Shown: positions 1 to 5,228 of the stretch, piece by piece
How positions within the stretch are numbered: the stretch's first letter is position 1
Layout: the number at the start of each line of letters is the position of its first letter
Assembly (NCBI GenBank): GCA_910589115.1
Contig: CAJUSB010000136.1
Coordinates: 1-8,384 of the forward strand
DNA from: an uncultured Clostridia bacterium
Lineage (GTDB): Bacteria > Bacillota > Clostridia > Oscillospirales > Butyricicoccaceae
Reading direction: 5' to 3'
Length of the DNA stretch: 8,384 nucleotides
Translations under genes and position numbers: made by a program
The notes under the pieces: generated by a model
The model's input: only the letters and a program-made list of their open reading frames with translations
The model's database searches: none
Told to the model about the DNA's origin: nothing

Positions 1-65
1 CCGCCAACCGATGGCGATGATGATGACCGCAAGGTCACGCCGAACCCGGACGGCACGGTAGAGGT
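1..65 (+). repeat. 65-bp exact direct repeat, copy 1, inside the SLH-protein gene
   Basis: Bases 1-65 are identical to 226-290. The copies are 225 bp apart, which is exactly 75 codons, and are read in the same frame, encoding PPTDGDDDDRK followed by VTPNPDGTVEV. The left boundary may lie before the window. Confidence 0.95.
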
Positions 66-2163
66 ACCTGGCGGCTCCACTGTCGATCCCGGCGGAAACG
101 GCCCGAAGGTGGAACTGCCGGACGGCGGCAAGGTTGACCCGGATGACGGCGGCGTAACGCCCGGACCGGGCGGCAGCGTGGTGATCCCCGGCGGCGGCAG
201 CGGCGGCGAGGATATCACGATCACGCCGCCAACCGATGGCGATGATGATGACCGCAAGGTCACGCCGAACCCGGACGGCACGGTAGAGGTCCCGAAGGGG
301 TCGGAAATCACGACCGATGATATTACAGTCACGATTCAACCGGACAGCCCCGGCCCTGGTGTGCTGGACCCGGACAACGATGTGATCAAGTTCCCGGATG
401 GCGGCACGGTTATCATTGATAAGGGCGACGGACCAACGCCTCCAATCGATATCCTGGAGGGCGGCAGTATCTCCATCGGCGGCGATGCCACCGATATAGA
501 AGGCACTGTTGAAGATTCCGATGGGGATGCTGTAGACGGGGCTGATGTACGGATACAGCGCGGCAATATTATTATGCAGCGTACGACAACCGGTTCGGAC
601 GGCCTGTTCAGAATGTATAGCATTCCTGGCGGTAAATACAACCTTGTAGCAGAAAAAGACGGAAAGACCGTGACAAAGCTGGTGACGCTGAGCGGCCAAA
701 CCGAGACGGTTACGTTGCATATGCCCAGCGACAACGTGAACTCTATTTTGAAGGTTGTCGATAACACACCGGTATCCGGGAGCGGCGCTAAGATCAATGA
801 GGTCGTAGTTGGCGGCCTGGATGAAGAGGCCGAGGAAGTCAGAAAAGAGAACGATGGTGCGGAGAGCATCACCGTCACTATGACGGTAACCGGTAAAGCG
901 GAGCATGAGGCTGAGCATTCCCAGGAGATCAAGAGGAAAGCGGCAGGCCAACGGCTGGAATACCTGGAAATCGAAGTGGAAAAAAATGTGGACGGCGATG
1001 TAAGCAAAATCGATGTAACCAAAAAATTACTGGAAATCGTTATCCCCTTTGATTTCACAGGAAAGGAAAATGTATCCGTTTATCGTTACCATGATGGCAG
1101 CGTGGATACACTGGCTGAAAGGCAGAATGCGGACGAGGAATATATTGAAATCGACAAAACAGGCGGTTTTATAACCCTCTTTGTCCGGAAATTCTCCACC
1201 TATGCCGTTGGCTATGACATTTCTGAAGAGGAACCGCCTGAGGAAGAAGAGCCGGGCAGCCCTGAGGAAGAACGGCCGGGCAGGCCTGCCAGACCCACCG
1301 CCAGCTCCGAAGAAGATCATACGCCCAAGATAGAAGGGGATGAACATGGCACGGTGACGATCCGTCCCGAACGGCCCAAGCCGGGGGATAACGTGACGAT
1401 CACACTCACCCCTGACGCGGGCTACGATTCGGATGGGGTAACGGTTACCGACGAAAACGGGAAACCGATCCCGGTTATTGATAACGGCGACGGTACCTAC
1501 ACCTTCACCCAGCCTGATGGGCGGGTGACGATCCGGGTAAGATTTTCGGCAGTCGGAAGCGGCTATGATATCTGCCCGAAGGATCACACTTGTCCCATTG
1601 CCCGATTCGATGACGCAGTACCAACCGAGTGGTATCATGACGGTGTGCATTATTGCCTGGAAAACGGCCTGATGGTGGGCATTTCGGAAAACACCTTCCG
1701 GCCTGGGCAGGCGACCTCGCGCGTGATGATCGCTGCGATCCTCTGGCGGCTGGAAGGCAGTCCCGCGGTGAGCGGCGGAAAGAGCACCCGGTTTGCCGAT
1801 GTGCCGGATCATACCTGGTATACGGATGCGGTCGAATGGGCGGCTTCCGCAAACATTGTCTCCGGCTACAATCGTAATACCTTCGGCCCGGATGACCTTG
1901 TCACCCGTGAACAGCTGGTGTCGATGCTCTGGCGCTATGCAAACTATAAGGGTTATGATGTCTCCGTTGGCGAGAATACCAATATTCTGGGTTATCAGGA
2001 TATTGCTGCGGCCGGTGATTGGGCGATCCCCGCACTGCAATGGGCTGTGGGCAGCAGAGTGAGTGTAGGCAAGAGTGGAAATATCCTGGATCCGCAGGGA
2101 TTCTCGACCCGCGCCGAAGCTGCGTCTATGCTGCAACGGTTTTGCTCGATGTATGATGTATGA
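1..2163 (+). CDS. SLH-domain cell-surface (S-layer-like) protein, 5' partial
   Basis: The reading frame is open from base 1 to the TGA at 2161-2163 (720 visible codons), so the true start lies upstream; the GTG at 109 is internal. By visible codon number: Gly/Pro/Asp-rich strand-turn repeats of the type 'PDGGxVxIPGG' (1 to about 160), including an exact repeat; a carboxypeptidase-regulatory-like beta domain (about 164-243, 'GTVEDSDGDAV...GLFRMYSIPGGKYNL'); a charged beta-rich domain of the kind common in clostridial surface proteins (about 289-406, ending 'FSTYAVGYD'); a Glu/Pro linker (about 408-445); a bacterial repeat domain (about 449-515, 'HGTVTIRPERPKPGD...DGTYTF'); and three SLH repeats (about 531-590, 596-653, 661-720). 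The TRAE-type motif reads SRVM, TREQ and TRAE in the three SLH repeats, so the first is degenerate. SLH repeats bind pyruvylated secondary cell-wall polymer, which places the protein outside the cell, anchored to the wall. The ligand or role of the N-terminal repeats cannot be told. Signal peptide not visible because the 5' end is missing. Confidence 0.93.
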   Translation, partial: PPTDGDDDDRKVTPNPDGTVEVPGGSTVDPGGNGPKVELPDGGKVDPDDGGVTPGPGGSVVIPGGGSGGEDITITPPTDGDDDDRKVTPNPDGTVEVPKGSEITTDDITVTIQPDSPGPGVLDPDNDVIKFPDGGTVIIDKGDGPTPPIDILEGGSISIGGDATDIEGTVEDSDGDAVDGADVRIQRGNIIMQRTTTGSDGLFRMYSIPGGKYNLVAEKDGKTVTKLVTLSGQTETVTLHMPSDNVNSILKVVDNTPVSGSGAKINEVVVGGLDEEAEEVRKENDGAESITVTMTVTGKAEHEAEHSQEIKRKAAGQRLEYLEIEVEKNVDGDVSKIDVTKKLLEIVIPFDFTGKENVSVYRYHDGSVDTLAERQNADEEYIEIDKTGGFITLFVRKFSTYAVGYDISEEEPPEEEEPGSPEEERPGRPARPTASSEEDHTPKIEGDEHGTVTIRPERPKPGDNVTITLTPDAGYDSDGVTVTDENGKPIPVIDNGDGTYTFTQPDGRVTIRVRFSAVGSGYDICPKDHTCPIARFDDAVPTEWYHDGVHYCLENGLMVGISENTFRPGQATSRVMIAAILWRLEGSPAVSGGKSTRFADVPDHTWYTDAVEWAASANIVSGYNRNTFGPDDLVTREQLVSMLWRYANYKGYDVSVGENTNILGYQDIAAAGDWAIPALQWAVGSRVSVGKSGNILDPQGFSTRAEAASMLQRFCSMYDV
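226..290 (+). repeat. 65-bp exact direct repeat, copy 2, inside the SLH-protein gene
   Basis: Second copy of the sequence at 1-65. Identity ends after GAGGT: copy 1 continues ACCTGG and copy 2 continues CCCGAA, although both still encode Val-Pro. After copy 2 the protein leaves the tightly repetitive section. Confidence 0.95.
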
Positions 2164-2173
2164 GAAGAAAAAG

Positions 2174-2231
2174 CCTGAGGCCGCTGTAAAGGCGGTCTCG
2201 GGGATGCCCGCGGCTTCAGGATTTCTGCTTT
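2174..2231 (+). terminator. Probable intrinsic terminator of the SLH-protein gene
   Basis: An 11-bp stem (2174-2184 with 2210-2220, one G-U pair) starts 10 bases after the stop codon and is followed by a modestly T-rich run, ATTTCTGCTTT. An A-rich tract precedes it. The 25-nt loop is long, so this may be a weak terminator backed up by the hairpin at 2292-2348. Confidence 0.6.
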
Positions 2232-2291
2232 AACGCGGATTTATCCTGGAACGCAAAAGAGGCGGCTGTTAAAAAGTCCCTCGGCTCCAAA

Positions 2292-2348
2292 CGAAACGGG
2301 GCTGTCTCAAAATGATTTCACGTAAATCATGAGAGACAGCCCCTTTCG
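2292..2348. terminator. Long hairpin, probable bidirectional terminator between convergent genes
   Basis: An 11-bp perfect stem (2298-2308 GGGGCTGTCTC with 2333-2343) is extended outward by CGAAA/TTTCG (2292-2296 with 2344-2348, one bulged C) and inward by a 7-bp stem (2312-2318 with 2324-2330). It lies 4 bases beyond the stop of the minus-strand lipoprotein gene and downstream of the plus-strand SLH gene, so it can end both transcripts. The U-tracts on each side are short. GGGGCTGTCTC arms also resemble insertion-sequence or MITE ends in Firmicutes, so a mobile origin is an alternative. Confidence 0.65.
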
Positions 2349-2352
2349 GATT

Positions 2353-2673
2353 TCATTTATGCTGTTGGACTTCGGATAGATTTTCGGCTTTTGCTTGTTT
2401 GGACATCTGTAAAAAGTGCTGATAGGCCTCTTCCGATTCATAAAGGAAAAGCGTTAACGATTTTCCTCTGGATGAACGCGCTGCCTGCCTCGGTGTTGCT
2501 GCCTGCTCAATTTCCCATGTCAGCCCTGCTTCTTCTAACGCTGCTTCCACTGTCTCCTGCGACAGTGGGAATTCAAACTGTGGCAGAAATTCCTTTTTTT
2601 CACAAGCAGCCACAAATATAATGAGAACCCAAATTCCGCAGATACCATGTTTCAAATAATTATATAAATGCAT
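2353..2673 (-). CDS. Small putative lipoprotein, function unknown
   Basis: A 106-residue product from the only in-frame ATG (2671-2673; an in-frame TAG lies eight codons upstream) to TGA at 2353-2355. The N-terminus looks like a lipoprotein signal: residues 1-9 carry Lys/His, residues about 10-23 are hydrophobic (ICGIWVLIIFVAA), then a V-A-A-C lipobox with Cys24 as the likely lipidated residue. The mature part is polar, with an 'FPLSQETVEAALEEAGL' helix and a Lys/Gln-rich end. No convincing Shine-Dalgarno sequence precedes the ATG (an AGGA lies about 20 bases away), which weakens the start and leaves open a decayed or truncated gene. A perfect consensus promoter at 2830-2858 points at it, with a leader of about 150 nt, and it ends at the 2292-2348 hairpin. 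I do not recognise a characterised family. Divergent from the lipoprotein gene at 2967. Confidence 0.55.
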   Translation of the reverse strand: MHLYNYLKHGICGIWVLIIFVAACEKKEFLPQFEFPLSQETVEAALEEAGLTWEIEQAATPRQAARSSRGKSLTLFLYESEEAYQHFLQMSKQAKAENLSEVQQHK

Positions 2674-2757
2674 TGCGCTTATGCCAATACATTCCTATGT
2701 CTTATTAGGAACAACAGTTCATGTATTTGGGCACATCACTCCCTTATTGAATTTTCA

Positions 2758-2775
2758 AATCCGTAAATTCGGATT
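2758..2775. promoter_or_regulatory. 18-bp imperfect palindrome in the leader of the small lipoprotein gene
   Basis: AATCCG and CGGATT (2758-2763, 2770-2775) pair across a 6-nt centre, and an adjacent TTGAA-TT-TTCAA palindrome lies just to the left. They sit downstream of the minus-strand promoter, so they could be an RNA hairpin in the leader or a protein-binding site. No function can be assigned. Confidence 0.3.
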
Positions 2776-2829
2776 ACAAAACATTGTCTAATCATAAAAC
2801 AACTTTAGAAATCAGGTTTCCTTTCATTT

Positions 2830-2858
2830 ATTATATTAAGTATAGATATACGTGTCAA
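2830..2858 (-). promoter_or_regulatory. Consensus sigma-A promoter for the minus-strand small lipoprotein gene
   Basis: Read on the minus strand, -35 TTGACA (2853-2858) and -10 TATAAT (2830-2835) are both perfect and separated by exactly 17 bp. Predicted transcription start is near 2823, giving a leader of about 150 nt before the ATG at 2673. Confidence 0.85.
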
Positions 2859-2909
2859 GTTGATTTTATTATGTTCCACGACAAATGCGCGAGTTTCCAA
2901 GCCGGTCTA

Positions 2910-2938
2910 TTGACGGAATTCCAATCACCCGATATAAT
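2910..2938 (+). promoter_or_regulatory. Near-consensus sigma-A promoter for the plus-strand lipoprotein gene
   Basis: TTGACG (2910-2915), a 17-bp spacer, then TATAAT (2933-2938). Predicted start is near 2945, only about 22 bases ahead of the ATG at 2967, with the ribosome binding site between them. This position rules out the longer in-frame start at 2784, which lies upstream of the promoter. Confidence 0.85.
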
Positions 2939-2966
2939 AGAAATATCGACAAAAAAGGGGGCTGCG

Positions 2967-3629
2967 ATGAAAAAGATCATTTTATGTCTGGCCGGTTTTC
3001 TTTGGCTGCTGTGTACTGCGTGCAGTCTGGAAATCACCGCAGAAGAAGTGCAAACACGTTTTTCACGTATTATCCAAAAATACCCCTCCACCACAGAGGA
3101 AGAAATTTCATTATCCAAAATGTCATCCGGCAGACAGAGTGCATATAATGCTGTGGTACGCCTAAAATGGAGTGAAAAGCAGGGCCGCTTCTCAACCGAA
3201 AGGGCATTGGAACAATACAGCCGGGAGCTTGCAGCCGAGGTTTCACAGCGTATTCCGATGATACTTGAGCTTGAACTTTCATGGATTGTCCCATTCCACG
3301 CGGAAGATGAAGCCGCAATGATATTCTCTTATTCCCGCCGGAAAGAAGGGCTGACACAAACCGCGTTAGATGACCGCTTCACCGATGGCACCTTTGGGGC
3401 CGACGCCTACATTGATCCGAATGCAATGGTCGATGTTCCTGTGCGCAGGATCGCACCTTCACCAAAAACGGAAAAAAATACAACGACTGCCAAGGATACC
3501 CCCTCTTCCTCCGATATCCCCTCTGAACCGGAGGAGGATTCCACTGATTCAGAGTCCACAGCCGGACTGGATACGGCAGACGATACTGCACAAAATGAAG
3601 ATACAGAAGACTCCCGCCAAGCGGAATAA
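2967..3629 (+). CDS. Putative lipoprotein with acidic low-complexity tail, function unknown
   Basis: A 220-residue product. The ATG at 2967 is chosen over the in-frame ATG at 2784 because an AGGGGG ribosome binding site lies five bases before it, a promoter lies at 2910-2938, and the peptide from here starts as a signal sequence: MKK, a hydrophobic stretch (residues 4-18), then C-T-A-C with Cys19 as the probable lipidated residue. The lipobox is slightly atypical, with Cys rather than Leu at -3. Residues about 20-160 form a mixed alpha/beta, charge-rich domain containing 'ELAAEVSQRIPMILELELSW'; I recognise no family. Residues from about 163 on are a Ser/Thr/Pro/Asp/Glu-rich, probably disordered tail (SSSDIPSEPEEDSTDSESTA), unusual at the C-terminus of a lipoprotein and possibly a spacer or surface-exposed region. 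Expected to be anchored to the outer face of the membrane. Divergent from the small lipoprotein gene, which may mean shared control. Confidence 0.82.
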   Translation: MKKIILCLAGFLWLLCTACSLEITAEEVQTRFSRIIQKYPSTTEEEISLSKMSSGRQSAYNAVVRLKWSEKQGRFSTERALEQYSRELAAEVSQRIPMILELELSWIVPFHAEDEAAMIFSYSRRKEGLTQTALDDRFTDGTFGADAYIDPNAMVDVPVRRIAPSPKTEKNTTTAKDTPSSSDIPSEPEEDSTDSESTAGLDTADDTAQNEDTEDSRQAE

Positions 3630-3773
3630 CGTATCCGTCAGCCCTCACCTGAAACCGTATCCGGGCAGGATGCCGCCCTACCGTATGACGATACCACTGC
3701 CGTCATAATCGGGTATACACTCCCAAAGGCATTTTTTGTCGGGATATCTCGTAAAAAAGCAGCCTTCCGGGGA
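3630..3773. other. Intergenic stretch between the lipoprotein gene and the riboswitch promoter
   Basis: I see no credible gene here. It contains a 7-bp hairpin (3684-3690 with 3701-3707) not followed by a U-tract, so there is no clear terminator for the upstream lipoprotein gene, and an AT-flanked palindrome at 3732-3758. The short frames crossing it lack ribosome binding sites. Confidence 0.6.
3732..3758. promoter_or_regulatory. 27-bp AT-flanked palindrome upstream of the exporter promoter
   Basis: The core CGGGATATCTCG (3740-3751) is self-complementary apart from one G-T pair. It is flanked by T6 on the left and A6 on the right. It ends 15 bp before the -35 box at 3774, centred about 63 bp before the predicted start, so it could be an operator. 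It could equally be a chance palindrome or a weak bidirectional terminator. Confidence 0.35.
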
Positions 3774-3802
3774 TTGACAGGAAGCCGTTCCGGGCATATA
3801 AT
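3774..3802 (+). promoter_or_regulatory. Perfect consensus sigma-A promoter for the riboswitch-exporter transcript
   Basis: TTGACA (3774-3779), 17-bp spacer, TATAAT (3797-3802). Predicted start is near 3809, giving a leader of about 230 nt that contains the NiCo riboswitch. A promoter this strong fits a gene whose output is decided after initiation, by termination. Confidence 0.92.
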
Positions 3803-3851
3803 AAAAGAAACTCTTTGCACTGCACTGGCATATTTCAATATGCAGGCAACA

Positions 3852-3960
3852 GTACAAACTGAGCAGGCTGTGGACGGCTGTGCCGCCCATGAGGCCGGGC
3901 CGGTATCCGACAACCGGCAGCAGTGTGCGTTATTTCTACGCACCTGTGGGACAGTAGGTA
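3852..3960 (+). ncRNA. NiCo (czcD) riboswitch aptamer
   Basis: The order of conserved blocks matches the NiCo riboswitch: ACTGAGCAGGC (3858-3868), GGCCGGGC (3893-3900), GGCAGCAG (3916-3923) and CTGTGGGACAG (3944-3954). The four-helix fold can be drawn. P1 is ACTG 3858-3861 with CAGT 3952-3955, plus TAC/GTA outside. P2 is 3871-3878 with 3882-3889, one mismatch. P3 is GCCGG 3899-3903 with CCGGC 3914-3918. P4 is CAG-T-GTGCGT 3921-3930 with ACGCACCTG 3938-3946. Known members of this class bind Ni2+/Co2+ cooperatively in the four-way junction and turn on metal exporters; Fe2+ has also been proposed as a ligand. A CDF exporter gene follows, as expected for the class. A small hairpin (3828-3843) sits in the leader just before the aptamer. 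Confidence 0.94.
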
Positions 3961-3982
3961 TGTTTCACAGGTGCTTTTTTCT
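3940..3982 (+). terminator. Riboswitch-controlled intrinsic terminator
   Basis: GCACCTGTG (3940-3948) pairs perfectly with CACAGGTGC (3966-3974), followed by T6 (3975-3980). The left arm overlaps the 3' strand of aptamer helix P4 (3938-3946), and the 3' strand of P1 lies in the terminator loop, so aptamer and terminator are mutually exclusive. Metal-stabilised P1/P4 should therefore allow read-through: an ON switch. Confidence 0.92.
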
Positions 3983-4037
3983 ACCCTGTGAGGTGCCATA
4001 AGAGAAATCCCGTTCTATTTTACAGGAGTTGATTCTT

Positions 4038-4937
4038 ATGACAAATCTTAACCACGTTCCCTCTGCACAGGAAGACCGCATGATTGCACGCGTTTCCACA
4101 GTGACAATCCTCGGAAATGTCCTGCTTTCAGCAGTCAAACTCTTTGCCGGAATTGCCGGGCACTCCGGCGCAATGGTTTCGGATGCCGTCCATTCGCTTT
4201 CCGATGTCGGAACGACGGCAATCGCTTTCCTTGGTGTGCGCCTTTCCCGCAAAGAAGCAGACCGCGAACATCCATACGGCCATGAACGCATGGAATGCGC
4301 CGCTTCCCTGATCCTGGGTACAATCTTATTCCTTGTTGGCTTTGGCATCGGATGGGAGGGCCTTACTAAAATTACCGCCCGCGCCTATGACACCCTTGCC
4401 GTACCCGGTAAAATCGCGTTGGCTGCCGCATTTTTATCCATTCTCAGCAAAGAAGCAATGTATTGGTATACCCGCCATTATGCCTTGCTGCTCGATTCTG
4501 CCGCGTTTATGGCGGATGCATGGCATCACCGCTCAGACGCACTGTCTTCCATCGGCTCTCTTATCGGTATCGGCGGGGCAATGCTGGGCTTCCCTGTGCT
4601 TGACCCGGTGGCCAGCCTCGTGATCTGCTTATGTATCTTTAAGGTGGCTTTCGATACAATGAAAGACGCTTTTGATAAAATGTTGGATACCTCCTGCGGA
4701 AAAGAATATGAATCCCGTCTGTCCGCTTTCATTACAAACCAGCCGGATATCGTGCGCCTGGATTCCCTACGGACACGGATGTTCGGCAGCAAGGTTTATG
4801 TCGATCTCGAAATTGCTATGACCGGTACGAAAACCCTTCAGGAAGCACATGCCGTTGCCGAGCGTATTCATGATGCGGTGGAAGAAACTTTTCCTAGTAT
4901 TAAACATATCATGATCCATGTAAATCCCGCTGATTAA
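4038..4937 (+). CDS. Cation diffusion facilitator (CDF) metal exporter, riboswitch-controlled
   Basis: A 299-residue CDF-family divalent metal/proton antiporter of the cytoplasmic membrane, normal length for the family. The ATG at 4038 is preferred over the in-frame TTG at 4029 because AGGAG (4024-4028) lies nine bases before it. The six-helix membrane domain spans about residues 15-205. The transport site is visible: HxxxD in TM2 (H52, D56, within 'SDAVHSLSDV') and HxxxD in TM5 (H163, D167, within 'ADAWHHRSDALSS'). 'HPYGHERME' (78-86) and 'SKEAMYWYT' (137-145) are typical CDF motifs. The cytoplasmic ferredoxin-like dimer domain is about 205-299; it keeps H271 and ends in H294-V-N-P, where E. 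coli YiiP has an HQDP-type Asp ligand, so the regulatory metal site may differ. An HD-HD site is usual in zinc-type CDFs, but the upstream NiCo riboswitch argues for Ni/Co (or Fe) export. The name czcD would fit the regulation, but specificity is unproven. Confidence 0.93.
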   Translation: MTNLNHVPSAQEDRMIARVSTVTILGNVLLSAVKLFAGIAGHSGAMVSDAVHSLSDVGTTAIAFLGVRLSRKEADREHPYGHERMECAASLILGTILFLVGFGIGWEGLTKITARAYDTLAVPGKIALAAAFLSILSKEAMYWYTRHYALLLDSAAFMADAWHHRSDALSSIGSLIGIGGAMLGFPVLDPVASLVICLCIFKVAFDTMKDAFDKMLDTSCGKEYESRLSAFITNQPDIVRLDSLRTRMFGSKVYVDLEIAMTGTKTLQEAHAVAERIHDAVEETFPSIKHIMIHVNPAD

Positions 4938-4952
4938 ATCCTATTTATTTCA

Positions 4953-5010
4953 AAAACCACTGCTGATGGCCTTGTATCTATAAAAGAAAAGGCTTTCCAG
5001 CAGTGGTTTT
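4953..5010. terminator. Strong bidirectional terminator between the CDF gene and spoIVA
   Basis: AAAACCACTGCTG (4953-4965) pairs perfectly over 13 bp with 4998-5010. The loop can add GCCTT/AAGGC. On the plus strand the stem ends in TTTT; on the minus strand it ends in TTTTT, so it suits the convergent CDF and spoIVA transcripts. Confidence 0.9.
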
Positions 5011-5078
5011 ATGTGTATTTATTTATACGCTGTGGGGAGAGAAGCACGCTGCGGGCAGAAGATGTCCCCACGTCCCGC

Positions 5079-5212
5079 CCGAAGGCGATGGAGGGGAGTC
5101 CAGAGGGACGAGTCCCTCTGGTGCTGTCCGCAGAGGACGCCTCCCCGGCGAGGGGCGGGAGTCCAGAGGGCAGCGCCCTTTGGTGCCGTCCGCAAAGGAC
5201 ATCGCCTTTCGG
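5079..5212. repeat. GC-rich palindromic intergenic repeat element, left copy (two tandem units)
   Basis: Two tandem units start at GAGTCCAGAGGG (5096 and 5159; period 63 bp). Each opens with a palindrome: CCAGAGGGAC-GA-loop (5100-5121, perfect 10-bp arms) and CCAGAGGGC-AGC-loop (5163-5183, one G-T pair). Each continues with a GCtGTCCGCa-AGGAC block. The whole is bracketed by an imperfect inverted repeat, CCGAAGGCGAT (5079-5089) and ATCGCCTTTCGG (5201-5212). Bases 5135-5183 match the reverse complement of 8290-8338 at 48 of 49 positions. This is REP/BIME-like architecture; open frames crossing it are chance products of its composition. Confidence 0.88.
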
Positions 5213-5228
5213 CACATTCCCCTTGCGC

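Noticed and set aside
336..2136. Two long minus-strand open frames (336-1058 and 1027-2136) opposite the SLH gene
   Set aside because: The plus-strand frame has clear domains throughout. The antisense products have no recognisable domains and reflect the GC-rich codon structure of the real gene.
109..2163. GTG at 109 as the start of the SLH protein
   Set aside because: The same frame is open and repeat-coding back to base 1, there is no ribosome binding site before 109, and no signal peptide follows it. The gene is simply cut by the window.
2700..2755. Tiny leader peptides (Met-Cys-Pro-Asn-Thr and Met-Asn-Cys-Cys-Ser) ahead of the small lipoprotein gene
   Set aside because: The GGGAG spacing is either too short or too long, and no terminator/antiterminator pair follows, so there is no support for translation or attenuation.
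2784..2966. N-terminal extension of the lipoprotein gene to an in-frame ATG at 2784
   Set aside because: A strong promoter lies inside the extension, and the signal peptide and ribosome binding site belong to the ATG at 2967.
3774..4001. Short plus-strand open frame across the riboswitch
   Set aside because: It coincides with the promoter, aptamer and terminator, whose RNA structure explains the sequence, and its start codon lies inside the -35 box.
4029..4037. TTG at 4029 as start of the CDF gene
   Set aside because: It directly abuts the AGGAG ribosome binding site; the ATG at 4038 has proper spacing.
5096..5183. CRISPR array suggested by tandem repeats and palindromes
   Set aside because: Only two units, no unique spacers of constant length, no cas genes. 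The units are contiguous diverged repeats of a REP-like element.
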